Below, piece after piece: positions 47,342 through 56,461 of a DNA stretch of 64,000 bases (position 1 is its first letter; every line of letters starts with the position of its first letter). The stretch is from Myxococcus xanthus (GTDB lineage Bacteria > Myxococcota > Myxococcia > Myxococcales > Myxococcaceae). The stretch is from positions 8,288,001 through 8,352,000 of the forward strand of contig NZ_CP017174.1 of the NCBI RefSeq assembly GCF_006402735.1. Direction: 5' to 3'. Below the pieces are notes generated by a model that ran no database searches, had not been told where the DNA came from, and saw only the letters and a program-made list of their open reading frames with translations. A program made the translations under genes and the position numbers.

Positions 47342-47851
47342 TCACGCTCCGGCGGTGGTCTTGGCGGCGGGCTTCTTGGGCCGGCCAATCGTCTTCTTGG
47401 AACCCGAAACAGCCTTCTTCGCCGTCTTCGTGGCGGCTCCCTTGGCTGCGGGCTTCTTGCGGCCAATGGACTTTCCCCCGGCCTTCTTCGCGGCGGGGCG
47501 GGAGGCGCTGGCCTTGGGAGCCTTGGCCTCGGCTGCGGGCTCGGCTGGCGCCTTGGCGGGGCGCGAGGGGGGGGCCTGCTCGCCGCCCTCCTCGTTCGTG
47601 AAGGCGCGCTCGACGGCGCCCTCGACCTGACGCACAGCGACTTCAATCTTCTCCGCCGCCACCTTGCTGGTGCTGGCGGCCCAGGTGCGCAGCTGCTCCA
47701 GGCCTTCCTTCACCTTGGCCTGGTTCTGAGGGTCCTTCACTTCCTTGAGGAGGCGCTCAGCCTCGCCGCGCAGGTCATCGGTGGTGCGCTTGAGCTCGTC
47801 ACCGGTGCGCTTGAGGAAGTCCATCAGCTGCTTGTCCCACTTGTTGGCCAT
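47342..47851 (-). CDS. Phasin-like protein with histone-H1-like Lys/Ala tail
   Basis: 169 aa. Residues 1-85 form an amphipathic helical region (MDFLKRTGDELKRTTDDLRGEAERLL, QAKVKEGLEQLRTW), like phasins or PhaF/PhaI. Residues ~95-169 are a Lys/Ala/Pro-rich tail with AAKKAGGK, RKKPAAKGA and SKKTIGRPKKPAAK motifs, as in AlgP/PhaF or histone H1 tails, including an AT-hook-like GRPKK. It may link granules or membranes to DNA. A GGAGGAG ribosome site precedes the ATG. Confidence 0.65.
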   Translation of the reverse strand: MANKWDKQLMDFLKRTGDELKRTTDDLRGEAERLLKEVKDPQNQAKVKEGLEQLRTWAASTSKVAAEKIEVAVRQVEGAVERAFTNEEGGEQAPPSRPAKAPAEPAAEAKAPKASASRPAAKKAGGKSIGRKKPAAKGAATKTAKKAVSGSKKTIGRPKKPAAKTTAGA

Positions 47852-48069
47852 GTGCTGTCTCCTCCATGGGGCAGTCATCCCCCCCGAAAAACCATTCCAC
47901 TCCACGGCTGCCCGGAGCGCAAAACCTTCCAGCGCTTGCTTGAAACACGAACGATGTCGGCGGCCATTGCCTTTCGTGCCACGCGCCTCGTGCATGCGAG
48001 CGTCCGTCGAGGCTAGAGTGGGCGCGTCGCAGGCCCCACTCCTCGAGGCCCGCGCTGGAGCCCGCCGAC

Positions 48070-50091
48070 ATGCCGTTTTTCCGAATGGCGGGGATGCTCG
48101 CCGTCCTCACCCTGCTGTGCTCCTGCTCCGAGGGACGTGGAACCTCGGGAGCGCCCCGTCTGCCCGCGGTCGAGCTGTCTCCGACGACGGTGGGCCTTGC
48201 CTACGAAGCCATGTTCACCGCGTCCGGGGGCGAGCCGCCCCTGCGATACACGGTGTCACCGCCGCCGCCGGGCTTCTCCTTTTTTACGGGAGAGGGGCGG
48301 CTGCTGGGCCCGGGCAGCGAGGCAGGTGACTTCTCCATCACCGTGACGGTGCGGGACGCGGACGGCCTGGAGAACGTGCGGACGTATGCGCTGAAAATCT
48401 ATCCACGCCCGGAGGTCACCAGCGACGGGCTCCCCGCCGCCACGGAGGGGGGCAGCTACGAGCACGTCCTGGTCGCCACCGGTGGGCGACCTCCCCTTCA
48501 GTGGGAGTTGGTGGGGGGCTCGCTGCCCACGGGCATCGCGTTGAGCCCCGAGGGATTGCTGACGGGGCAGGCCCAGGGACAGGGGACCTATCCCATCACC
48601 CTGCGGGTCCACGACGCCCACGGCGCCGAAGCCGAGGTCCAGCTGGGGCTGGAAGTGGTGGGTCCCGGGCAGACGCCGGATGGGGGCGCGCCGGATGGGA
48701 GCTTCCCGCTCTCGGTGGGGAACTGGAACATCGAGTGGTTCGGGGACCCGGTCTATGGGCCCAACGACGAGCCGCTGCAGTTGGCCAATGCCCAGGCCGT
48801 CATCGCCGACGCGGGCGTGGACTTCTGGGGACTGGCGGAGATTGTCAGCACGGCGCAGTTCAACGAGCTGAAGGCGCGCCTGCCGGGCTACGACGGATTC
48901 CTGGCGGATGACGGCTCGCGGGTGTCGGCGGGGACGAGCTACTACTCGGCCAACGAGCAGAAGGTGGGCGTGCTGTTCAAGTCGGACGTGGTGCAGGTGC
49001 TGCGGGCGGAGGTCGTGCTGTTGAACCACGACTACGACTTCGGCGGGCGCCCTCCGCTGCGCGTGGACCTGCGCATCCAGCGCGGTGGCGCCAGCGTGGA
49101 CGTGACGGCGTTGGTCATCCACATGAAGGCGCTCGCCGGTCCCGACGACTACGCGCGGCGCCTGTCGGCCTCCGGGTGGCTCAAGGACTACATGGACCTC
49201 CGCCTGCCCACGCAACGGGCCATGGTGGTGGGTGACTGGAATGACGACGTGGATGTGTCCATGACGACCAATCCCAGCACCGGGCTGAAATATGAATCGC
49301 CGTACCGCAACTTCGTGAACGACTCGGCCGACTACAGGTTCACCACCCAGGCACTGTCCGAGGCAGGCATTGGCAGCACGGTGAGCCGCAGCACGTTCAT
49401 CGACCATCAGCTCGTCACCAACGAGCTGTGGGCCAGCTACGTCCCCAATTCGACCCAGGTGCTGCGGCCGAGCATCACGGGCTACCGGGACAACACGTCC
49501 GACCACTACCCCATCATCAGCCGCTTCAACTTCGGCAATGCGGGAGGCGGTGGAACGGGGACGGGCGGGACGCAGTACAAGGTGTTCATCAACGAGTACC
49601 TGCCGCAGTCGCATAACAAACCGGGCACCACGACGCCGGATTATGACCAGCAGTTCGTCGAGCTGGTGAACACGGGCACCACGGCGGTGGACCTGGGCGG
49701 CTGGAAGATTCACGACGCCAGCTCCTACGCGGGCGAAGACGACACGCGGCACGTATTCCCGGCGGGGACGATGATTCAGCCGGGCAAGTCGTACGTCGTG
49801 TACTCGGGCCCGACGGCGGTGCCCGCAGGCGTGACGAACGCCACGGCGGCCTCGGGAGGAGGGCTGTACTTCAACCGGGGCGTCAACACGGGCAGCAGCG
49901 GCGACACCGTGCTCCTGGTGCGGCCGGACAACACCGTGCAGGACAGCGCGGGTTATCAGGACACGACGGTGGGCATCTCCTACAACCGGAGCCCGGACGG
50001 GAGTTCCACCGGGACCTGGGTGCCGCATACGCAGCTGTCGGCCGGCGTTGAGGCTTCACCTGGGCGGAGGGTGAACGGCACGGGGTTCTGA
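48070..50091 (+). CDS. Secreted lipoprotein: Ig-like repeats, EEP nuclease-like domain, lamin-tail domain
   Basis: 673 aa. Lipoprotein signal (TLLCSC lipobox). Two putative Ig-like repeats (about 35-205, with FTASGGEPPLRYTVS and VATGGRPPLQWEL). An EEP-fold domain spans 215-495 (GNWNIEWFG, FWGLAEI, HMKALAGPDD, VVGDWNDDVD, DHYPIISRF). The C-terminal lamin-tail domain spans 510-640 (FINEYLPQS, FVELVNTGTTAVDLGGWKIHD). This layout is found in extracellular bacterial nucleases. A role in DNA scavenging or matrix is inferred. A -10-like TAGAGT lies at 48014-48019. Confidence 0.8.
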   Translation: MPFFRMAGMLAVLTLLCSCSEGRGTSGAPRLPAVELSPTTVGLAYEAMFTASGGEPPLRYTVSPPPPGFSFFTGEGRLLGPGSEAGDFSITVTVRDADGLENVRTYALKIYPRPEVTSDGLPAATEGGSYEHVLVATGGRPPLQWELVGGSLPTGIALSPEGLLTGQAQGQGTYPITLRVHDAHGAEAEVQLGLEVVGPGQTPDGGAPDGSFPLSVGNWNIEWFGDPVYGPNDEPLQLANAQAVIADAGVDFWGLAEIVSTAQFNELKARLPGYDGFLADDGSRVSAGTSYYSANEQKVGVLFKSDVVQVLRAEVVLLNHDYDFGGRPPLRVDLRIQRGGASVDVTALVIHMKALAGPDDYARRLSASGWLKDYMDLRLPTQRAMVVGDWNDDVDVSMTTNPSTGLKYESPYRNFVNDSADYRFTTQALSEAGIGSTVSRSTFIDHQLVTNELWASYVPNSTQVLRPSITGYRDNTSDHYPIISRFNFGNAGGGGTGTGGTQYKVFINEYLPQSHNKPGTTTPDYDQQFVELVNTGTTAVDLGGWKIHDASSYAGEDDTRHVFPAGTMIQPGKSYVVYSGPTAVPAGVTNATAASGGGLYFNRGVNTGSSGDTVLLVRPDNTVQDSAGYQDTTVGISYNRSPDGSSTGTWVPHTQLSAGVEASPGRRVNGTGF

Positions 50092-50146
50092 CGGGAAACA
50101 GCGAGGTCCAAGGAGCCAGCGTCCCGGCCTGCCAACTCAAAGCTGT

Positions 50147-50434
50147 TCAGTCTTCCAGGCCCCATTTGCCCAGCCCGGCAGAAACAAGCCGGGCACGAAC
50201 GGCGGCAACTGAATCGGGAGCCAGGCCAACACCTGCGCCTGCCGCATAGACGTCATTCAGAACGACGCCACGATCGAGTCCCGTGAGTTGACTCACGACC
50301 TCCACAAGATGCTCATCGGCCATATGCGGGTACAGCACTGCCAGGAGCGGCAGGTAGCTGGCCTCTGTGATTCCATTCGGGAATGCTCTGCTGATCAGGC
50401 TCGCAGTACTCACGAGATGGGATGGAATGCTCAT
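50147..50434 (-). CDS. DUF3349-like small protein (tentative)
   Basis: 95 aa all-helical protein. The segment ISRAFPNGITEASYLPLLAVL followed by HMADEHLVEVVSQL resembles DUF3349, a small helical family best known from actinobacteria. GC content and codon use are visibly lower than in the neighbouring housekeeping genes. It begins the accessory region. No catalytic motif. Regulation unknown. Confidence 0.5.
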   Translation of the reverse strand: MSIPSHLVSTASLISRAFPNGITEASYLPLLAVLYPHMADEHLVEVVSQLTGLDRGVVLNDVYAAGAGVGLAPDSVAAVRARLVSAGLGKWGLED

Positions 50435-50548
50435 GGCGTACGGGGCCTTGCAGTCAGAAACTCATCCTGGAGCTACCACGCCTTGACTGCGTTCGGACGC
50501 TCCTCCCACTGCTTCAACGCGTTGACGACGCGAGGCGGAGCACGCCGC

Positions 50549-51346
50549 CTACCTCTTCGGCTGAATGTCTACCTGAACCTGTGCCTGTGACATCAGAAGG
50601 AACTTCAGGTCGCACAGAGAGGCCTCCACGGTGCTCGTTCCCGGCCGAAGTGCCTGATACGAGAAGGCCGTAGCGGACTGCTTCATCAAGCCCAGTTCCT
50701 CTGGGTTGGCCAGGAACTCGATGCGCAGTTCTTGCGATGGCTGGGACTGCTTGAGGTGGACTTGGAGCTCCACCTCCTCGTCCACGTGGAGCTTGCTCTT
50801 CGACACCGTCACCTTGTCGATGCGCGGCAGGCGCTGGGACACGCCCTTCTGAACGTGCCGCTCCATGAAGCCTTGGAGCAACCGAGCCATGGGCTCCACC
50901 GAAATGCCGCTAGTATCCCGCAGTTCCACGAACACGTTGTGGAAGACCCAGAACACGGTCTGCAGCGGCGTGCCGGGCATCTGCACGGAGAGTTCCCCCA
51001 ACCAAGCCGGCCCCCGGACATAGGGAATCTTCGCCATGGAGGTGGTGGACACGCCAGACAGGAAGCGCTCTCGCGCGACTTGGGCCCCGCTACTGGAGAC
51101 GTGAACCTTGAGAATGAAGGTAGCCGTGCCCCGGCGGAAGCTCCACTTGCGCATGACCAGGCCGCCGGCCAGGACGTAGACATCCTCCGAGAAGGCTTTC
51201 CAGCCCGCCTCCTGCGTGGGGAGGAACTCCTTCACGCCGTCCCAGTCCGCCACCACGCCCACGTCCGGGTCCGGGCTGAAGACGACCTGTTCGTAGCCGA
51301 TCCGGTCTTTGAACTTCTTCAACTTCTGCGATTTGACAAGCAGCAT
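50549..51346 (-). CDS. Hypothetical protein, accessory region
   Basis: 265 aa soluble protein without signal peptide, starting MLLVKSQKLKKFKDRIGYEQVVFSPDPDVGV. The C-terminal ~90 residues look like a beta-sandwich (VDEEVELQVHLKQSQPSQELRIEFLANPEE ... TVEASLCDLKFLLMSQ). The in-frame ATG at 51385 would add 13 residues. Not recognised. It is divergent from the truncated toxin-like lipoprotein gene, 80 bp away, and has lower GC than the core genes. Confidence 0.5.
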   Translation of the reverse strand: MLLVKSQKLKKFKDRIGYEQVVFSPDPDVGVVADWDGVKEFLPTQEAGWKAFSEDVYVLAGGLVMRKWSFRRGTATFILKVHVSSSGAQVARERFLSGVSTTSMAKIPYVRGPAWLGELSVQMPGTPLQTVFWVFHNVFVELRDTSGISVEPMARLLQGFMERHVQKGVSQRLPRIDKVTVSKSKLHVDEEVELQVHLKQSQPSQELRIEFLANPEELGLMKQSATAFSYQALRPGTSTVEASLCDLKFLLMSQAQVQVDIQPKR

Positions 51347-51426
51347 TCGCTCTCCCCAGGCAATCGAGCCAAAAGCCTTACGCAAGAGAATTATGGCTCG
51401 TGATTGTCTTCAATATTCCATTTGGA

Positions 51427-51761
51427 GTGAGGAGTCATCGTTACCTTCCGTGTGCTGCCAGCGTGCCCCTTCTGCTCGCTGTCGTTGGCTGCGGTTCGGC
51501 CACAGTCGGCCCCGTAGGCGTGAAGCCCTCGGCGAAGTGGGTAGGCCCAGCAGTGCCGAGTCCGGCCGGAGGGACGGTGCAGACAACCATTTACTATGGT
51601 CCCTGGCTGTGCAGCGCGGCATGGATGGAGCGGTGCCAGCGGCGGTGTGCGACACAGGGGCGCACGCTGCTCGGTTGCATCTGGCTGGCGGACATCAAAG
51701 GGGACTGGGAGGGACGATTCATAGCCCTTCCAGCGGTCGCTGGCGGTCGCCTCGCAATTAA
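51427..51761 (+). pseudogene. Truncated toxin-like lipoprotein gene (SitA/TIGR02269-like), cut by IS701 element
   Basis: N-terminal ~110 residues only. Lipoprotein signal (LLLAVVGC lipobox), then GGTVQTTIYYGPWLCSAAW and CQRRCATQGRTLLGCIWLADIKGDWEGRF, ending AGGRLAIN exactly where the IS701 end begins. This Cys-rich module is, from memory, the N-terminal part of myxobacterial secreted lipoproteins with C-terminal nuclease-like toxin domains (Sit-type). The reading frame continues 14 codons into the IS and stops at 51804. The predicted toxin domain is missing. The GTG start is approximate; the frame is open from 51400. Confidence 0.6.
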
Positions 51762-53247
51762 CACTACTGCGTCAGGGGCCCGAGGGGTTGACCGGGAGGC
51801 CTGACAGGCGACGTGAGGCGCGACCCAGGTTCGTGCGGTGGCAGGTGGGGCATCGCGGCAACCAGGTGGCAATCACCCGCGCCATCGCAAGCCGTACGGT
51901 GATGAAGCTGTCGTGGAAGTGGCGTTCAGGCCGAGAGTGGCTGCGCGTGGGATTCAGCCGCCCTTCGGGCCGAGGGGGGAAAACGCCGCGTGCGTTCCGA
52001 CACGAGGAAGGCGTAGCAACACAGCGCGACGGAGACATGGTGATGCCAGCCAGGGAAGCGGCGGCCTTCGTAATGGTCCAGCCCCAGCTCCCCCTTGAGG
52101 TCTTCGTAGACGCGTTCGGTTCTCCATCGCTGCATCACCAGACGGATGAACTGCCTCTTCGTCCGGCCATGTGGCAGGGATATCAGAAAGTAGTTTGCGG
52201 GCTCGGGCTCACCGTCTCGCCACTCGAGGAGCAACGCCAGGGGCTCCTGCTCTCGCTGGGGGACGCCCGCGGCGACGACGCGGCGCAGGGCAAATCGTGC
52301 CGACAAGGCGTCTTGCGTGCCCTGGCGCCAGGTGCACCGTCGGAAGCCGCCTCGTTCATGAATGCGCCAGGCCAGGTCCGAAACACTTCGCGCGTCCTTT
52401 CGGGGACGGCCCTTCGCATCCAGGAGGCGGACGGTCGTCTGCGCAGACACCGCGACTGCGTAATGCAAGCCCAGTGCGCGAAGTCGCGCACGGAAGCCGC
52501 TGGAGTTGCCGTAGGCGCTGTCCGCCAAGAGGACGCCCGGAGGCACCCCGTCCTCCACGGCCCGCTCAATCATTCGCAGCGCCAGTTGGGGCTTGGTTTG
52601 GAAGGCAACCTCGGCGGGGATGCGGGCCTCGCGGCGGCGCACCTCGTCGTTGGCCCAGCAATCGGGGAGGTACAACTCGAAGTCGACGGGTAGGTGCTCG
52701 GTACGAGTGGCCACGCTGAGGCTGACGCCAATCTGGCAGTTGGCCACCTTCCCCGCCGAGCCGGTGTACTGCCGCTGGACGCCCACCGAGTGCTTGCCCT
52801 GCTTGAGAAAGCCCGTGTCGTCCACAATCCACGCTTCCACCGACTCCCGCCGCGTCATCGCCTCCAGCGCGTACCTCGACGCCTCGCGCCACACGTCCCG
52901 GTCGCTCCACCTCGAGTCCACGGCGAAGTGCAACAACCGCTGGTGCATGGCATCCATCCGCTCGGGGTTCGGACACGCGCGGGCGGCGATGGGCTCCACG
53001 CTCTTGCGCTCCCCATCCCCCAGCAGGCCCATCGCGTAGAGGGCGAACGAGCCGCGCCGACTCTCCTCGCCGAGGACCTCGCCGATTTGCTGGAAATACC
53101 TCTCAAGCCGCTGCACCGCGGCGGCGTTCATGAAGGAGTCCATACCTGCTTCATGAGTGGGGCGGATGGCGGCCGATGCAATGAGAGCCTACCCGCCCAG
53201 CCCTCCGCCGCACACTCCCCCTTCGGCCTACCCCTGACGCAGTAGTG
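51762..53247 (-). mobile_element. IS701-type insertion sequence, 1486 bp
   Basis: Bounded by a perfect 17-bp inverted repeat, CACTACTGCGTCAGGGG at 51762-51778 and its complement at 53231-53247. It contains a single full-length transposase gene on the minus strand. The left flank TTAA fits the YTAR target preference known for IS701 elements, but the right flank (CGAC) does not repeat it, pointing to a deletion or rearrangement after insertion. Confidence 0.88.
51926..53143 (-). CDS. IS701-family DDE transposase
   Basis: 405 aa. IS701 signature at the start (RLERYFQQIGEVLGEESRRGSFALYAMGLL) and the DDE core: VEAWIVDDTGFLKQGKHSVGVQRQY with the first Asp, GVLLADSAYG with the second, and a Glu in the region VYEDLKGELGLDHYEGR. 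Intact over its full length, so the element may be active. Confidence 0.9.
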   Translation of the reverse strand: MDSFMNAAAVQRLERYFQQIGEVLGEESRRGSFALYAMGLLGDGERKSVEPIAARACPNPERMDAMHQRLLHFAVDSRWSDRDVWREASRYALEAMTRRESVEAWIVDDTGFLKQGKHSVGVQRQYTGSAGKVANCQIGVSLSVATRTEHLPVDFELYLPDCWANDEVRRREARIPAEVAFQTKPQLALRMIERAVEDGVPPGVLLADSAYGNSSGFRARLRALGLHYAVAVSAQTTVRLLDAKGRPRKDARSVSDLAWRIHERGGFRRCTWRQGTQDALSARFALRRVVAAGVPQREQEPLALLLEWRDGEPEPANYFLISLPHGRTKRQFIRLVMQRWRTERVYEDLKGELGLDHYEGRRFPGWHHHVSVALCCYAFLVSERTRRFPPSARRAAESHAQPLSA

Positions 53248-53251
53248 CGAC

Positions 53252-53425
53252 TCCTACGGCGGCCTCAAGAATCTTCTGCGCCAAGGCCTCGACTTGCAGC
53301 CGCTGCCCCTGGCACTCGCCGCCCCGGCGACGTCCTCCCTGCCTCAGCCGCGTTTCGCACGCAGCGTGGCCGAGCTGCTTCACCACCCCGCCGTGCCCCA
53401 GGAGTCTGAAATTGAGTCCCACTGA
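53252..53425 (+). pseudogene. istA: 3' remnant of IS21 istA transposase
   Basis: 57 codons plus stop, starting 5 bp after the IS701 right end, in a frame reading SYGGLKNLLRQGLDLQPLP ... RSVAELLHHP. This is the usual C-terminal part of IstA. The stop codon overlaps the istB start region as in intact IS21 elements. The remaining ~85% of istA is absent from the window. Confidence 0.75.
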
Positions 53426-54125
53426 CGAGTTGATTCCCATACTCAAGAAGCTGCGCCTGTCCGGCGCCCTCCAGTCCCTCCAAGTGCGCACCCAGCAGGC
53501 CGTGGACGACAACCTCTCCCACTCCGAATTCCTCTACCGCCTGCTGGGCGACGAGGTGGAACGTCGCGACTCCAAGCAACTCTCCCAGCGCGTGCGCCGT
53601 GCCTCCTTCGAGTACGCCCGCACCCTCGAGGACTTCGACTTCCACTTCAACGCCAGCGTCCCCAAGGCCAAGGTGCTGGAATTGGGCACCTGCGCCTTCC
53701 TGGAGCGCCACGACAACGTCCTCATCGTCGGCCCCACCGGCGTCGGCAAGTCCCACCTGGCCCAGGCCCTCGGCCACCGCGCCTGCCGCGCGGGCTTCAG
53801 CGCCCTCTACGTCGGCGCCCACGAAATGCTCATGCAACTGCGCGCCGCACGCGGCGAAGGCAGCTACGACAAGCGCCTCTTGCGCTTCACCTCTCCCGAC
53901 TTGCTCATCATCGATGACCTCGGCCTGCGCGGCCTGACTCAGGACGAGCCGATGGACCTCTACGAGGTGGTCCGCCAGCGCTACGAGCGCCGCAGCACCG
54001 TCATCACCTCCAACCGCTCCATCGAAGAGTGGCCGCCCCTCTTTGGCGACCCACTCATGGCCAGCGCCGCCATGGACCGGCTCCTCCACCACGCCCACGT
54101 CCTCGTCATCGAAGGCGACAGTTTC
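53412..54125 (+). pseudogene. istB: IS21 helper ATPase istB, 3' end replaced by IS66 element
   Basis: TTG start, 238 codons to the IS66 boundary. AAA+ ATPase motifs: Walker A VGPTGVGKSH, Walker B LLIIDDLGL, then sensor region TVITSNRSIEEW and LVIEGDSF at the break. Intact IstB proteins normally end about 10-20 residues after this. The open frame continues into the IS66 element (to 55754) but that part is antisense to tnpC and not a real fusion. Not functional for transposition without istA. Confidence 0.8.
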
Positions 54126-54209
54126 GTAACCGTCCGGTCAGTGACGTGGCGCGAGCGGTTGCAGATGGACGAGGACCGTGGTCGGCGAGCGCCGCAAGGA
54201 GCGAGCTGT

Positions 54210-55730
54210 TCAGAGGCTGGGCTGGAGGGGGGAATCGGGCGGGTCGGCGGCGCGTCTCCGCTTCCACTCGTGAGGCAGCAGCTCACTGATGCGCGAGTTG
54301 GGGTGCGACTGCACACGCAGCATGACGTCCGCGAGGTACTCCTCGGGATTGACTTGGTTGGCCTCGCAGGTGGCCACCAGGGCGTAGAGGCCCGCGAGGT
54401 TTTCGCCCGCGGCCTCGTGGCCGACGAAGAGGAAATTCTTCCGGCCCAGGGCAGCCTTCCGCAGCGCCGATTCCGCGCGGTTGTTGTCGAGAGGAAGTCG
54501 CTCATTCTCGACGAAGCGAGTGAGGGCCTCCCACTGCTTCACCGCGTAGGAAATGGCCTGGCCCAGCGGACTCTTGGGCGGGTGGTGCGGGGCCTGCGCC
54601 TCCAGCCAGGTACGCAGTTGCGCGAGGACGGGGGCGCTGTGCAGTTGGCGCAGCTCCCGGTGGACGGCGGTGCGCACCACGTCCGCCTCACGTGCCTGCG
54701 CCTCCACGCGGTAGAGCTCGAGGATGAAGGCCAGTGCCTCTCGCGCCTCGGGGGCGGTTGCCAGCGCATCGAAGAATCGGCGGCGGCAATGGGCCCAGCA
54801 GCCGACACGTACCCGGCCCTTTGGCAGCGTCACCGCGTTGTAGCCGGTGTACGCGTCCACCACGAGCGCGCCTGGGGTACCGCCCAGGACTTCCTTGGGC
54901 GTTTTGCTAGCCCGGCCCATGCTGAAGCGGTAGCCGATGAGCCACTGGCCTTCGTCGTTCTGGGTGAGGAAGGTCCAGAGGTAGCCCAGGCGCGTCTTCT
55001 TCACGTCCAGCACCCGCAGCGGCGTCTCGTCCGCCCACACCACGTCCGCGGACGCAATGCATTGCAGCAGGTGACGGGAGAGAGGCAGAAGCACCGAGGC
55101 GGCCTGATGGAAGAGGTCCGTCAGCGTGCTGCGACTCATGGGGATGCCACCGCGTTCGACTCGTTGAGCGAGCCGGTGCAAGGGCATGGCATCGGCGCAC
55201 TTCGACGTCACCACGTGGGCAATGAAGCCGGGGCCGTACTCGCCCCTGTCCACCACCCTCGCCGGAGGCGGAGCCGTGACGACGCCCCGGCCGCACGCGC
55301 ACGCCAGCACTTCCTGCACGTGCACCTGCCTCTCGAAGCGCGCCGGCACGTACTCGTACACCACCGAGGTGCGTCCCTGGCCCAGCGGCTTCAATTCATC
55401 GCCGCCGCACGCCGGGCACTGGCGCTCCTCGGAGGGTACCGCGTGGCGAATCTCCCGCGCGGGCGCCTCCTCGGCTTTCCGAGTGGCCCTCTCCCGGCGC
55501 TTCTGCTTCGCGGCCTCGGCCCGAGCCGCCGTCGAATCCGCGTCCCCTCGCAGCTCGGCGGCCACCGTCGGCAGTTTCTCCGCCCGCCTGCTGAAGACGT
55601 GACGCTGCAGGGCTGCCAGCTGCCCCTTGAGCGCGTCCACCTCCCCGCCAATGCGGCTCACCTCGGCCTTGAGTTCCTCCGCCTCCTCGCGCCAGGGGCA
55701 GAAGTGGTCTTGAGGAAGCTCTCGCGGCAC
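54210..55730 (-). CDS. tnpC: IS66-family transposase TnpC
   Basis: 506 aa. Leucine-zipper-like N-terminus (EEAEELKAEVSRIGGEVDALKGQL), zinc-finger-type CPACGG...CACG, then the IS66 DDE domain: VVWADETPLRVLD, LVVDAYTGYN and GCWAHCRRRFFD, with ENERLPLDNNRAESALR near the C-terminus. Full length, so probably functional. Confidence 0.9.
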   Translation of the reverse strand: MPRELPQDHFCPWREEAEELKAEVSRIGGEVDALKGQLAALQRHVFSRRAEKLPTVAAELRGDADSTAARAEAAKQKRRERATRKAEEAPAREIRHAVPSEERQCPACGGDELKPLGQGRTSVVYEYVPARFERQVHVQEVLACACGRGVVTAPPPARVVDRGEYGPGFIAHVVTSKCADAMPLHRLAQRVERGGIPMSRSTLTDLFHQAASVLLPLSRHLLQCIASADVVWADETPLRVLDVKKTRLGYLWTFLTQNDEGQWLIGYRFSMGRASKTPKEVLGGTPGALVVDAYTGYNAVTLPKGRVRVGCWAHCRRRFFDALATAPEAREALAFILELYRVEAQAREADVVRTAVHRELRQLHSAPVLAQLRTWLEAQAPHHPPKSPLGQAISYAVKQWEALTRFVENERLPLDNNRAESALRKAALGRKNFLFVGHEAAGENLAGLYALVATCEANQVNPEEYLADVMLRVQSHPNSRISELLPHEWKRRRAADPPDSPLQPSL

Positions 55731-55776
55731 CCGGCCTCAACACGCCGCCGCTGAGCCGCGTCCCGGGCTGGAGCCG

Positions 55777-56142
55777 TCACGTGCCAGTCCGCCCGGGAGG
55801 CGTCCAGGCGGGCTGGCGCCTCACCTGGGCCACGTCGATGCCGTCCAGCAGCATCGCCAACTGCGTGGCGTCCAGGTGCACCACCTGCGCGCCCGCGTCC
55901 ACCGGCGGCAGCCGGAAGCGCCCCGTCTCCAGCCGTTTGTACAGCAGCACGAAGCCGCCCCGGCTCCACGTCAGTACCTTGATGCGGTCTCCTCTCCGCG
56001 ACACGAAGGCGAAGAGGTGCCCCGAGTAGACGTCCTCGCCCCAGGCTGTGCGCACCAGCGCCATGAGGCCATCGATGGACTTGCGCATGTCCACCGGCTC
56101 CGTGGCCAACACTACGCGCACCGACGCAGGCAGCGCGAACAC
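55777..56142 (-). CDS. tnpB: IS66 accessory protein TnpB
   Basis: 121 aa. Starts VFALPASVRVVLATEPVDMRKSIDGL (GTG), the canonical IS66 Orf2 beginning, with LFAFVSRRGDRIKVLTWSRGGFVLLYKRLE. The frame is open upstream to 56181, but that part is unlike the family and overlaps tnpA. Required with TnpA for transposition in this family. Confidence 0.88.
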   Translation of the reverse strand: MFALPASVRVVLATEPVDMRKSIDGLMALVRTAWGEDVYSGHLFAFVSRRGDRIKVLTWSRGGFVLLYKRLETGRFRLPPVDAGAQVVHLDATQLAMLLDGIDVAQVRRQPAWTPPGRTGT

Positions 56143-56146
56143 CGCC

Positions 56147-56461
56147 TCACCGCCCCAGCGCCGCGACGAGGTGGGCCACATAGTCCACGTCGGTGCCCAA
56201 GGAGAATCGCAGGCGCGCTCCGCTGGCCACCACCACCTCCAACATCGACTCCGTTGCCGGGGGCGTCGTCGCGACTTCCACAGGCAGCAAGCGCATCGCC
56301 TCGCCCTTCTCGGCCTGCTGACGCCGACGCCGGTACACCCACGACTGAAGCGTGCTCAGCCGCACTCCTCGCTGCGCGGAGAACTCCTTCTGCGTCAGCC
56401 CGCTCGCCTCAAATGCTTCGGCGACCCGGAACCACTCGTGCTTCTCCACCGGCTTCGACAT
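56147..56461 (-). CDS. tnpA: IS66 accessory protein TnpA
   Basis: 104 aa with a helix-turn-helix (WFRVAEAFEASGLTQKEFSAQRGVRLSTLQSWVYRRRR) and a C-terminal LEVVVASGARLRFSLGTDVDYVAHLVAAL, matching the IS66 Orf1 C-terminus. ATG at 56461, about 70 bp inside the right terminal repeat. Confidence 0.85.
   Translation of the reverse strand: MSKPVEKHEWFRVAEAFEASGLTQKEFSAQRGVRLSTLQSWVYRRRRQQAEKGEAMRLLPVEVATTPPATESMLEVVVASGARLRFSLGTDVDYVAHLVAALGR

Noticed and set aside
48256..50028. A 590-codon minus-strand frame opposite the EEP lipoprotein
   Set aside because: Composition is Arg/His/Val-rich with no motifs and it mirrors a clearly coding multi-domain gene.
53412..55754. A 780-aa istB fusion protein
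   Set aside because: After LVIEGDSF the frame enters the IS66 terminal repeat and reads antisense to tnpC; it is a junction artefact.
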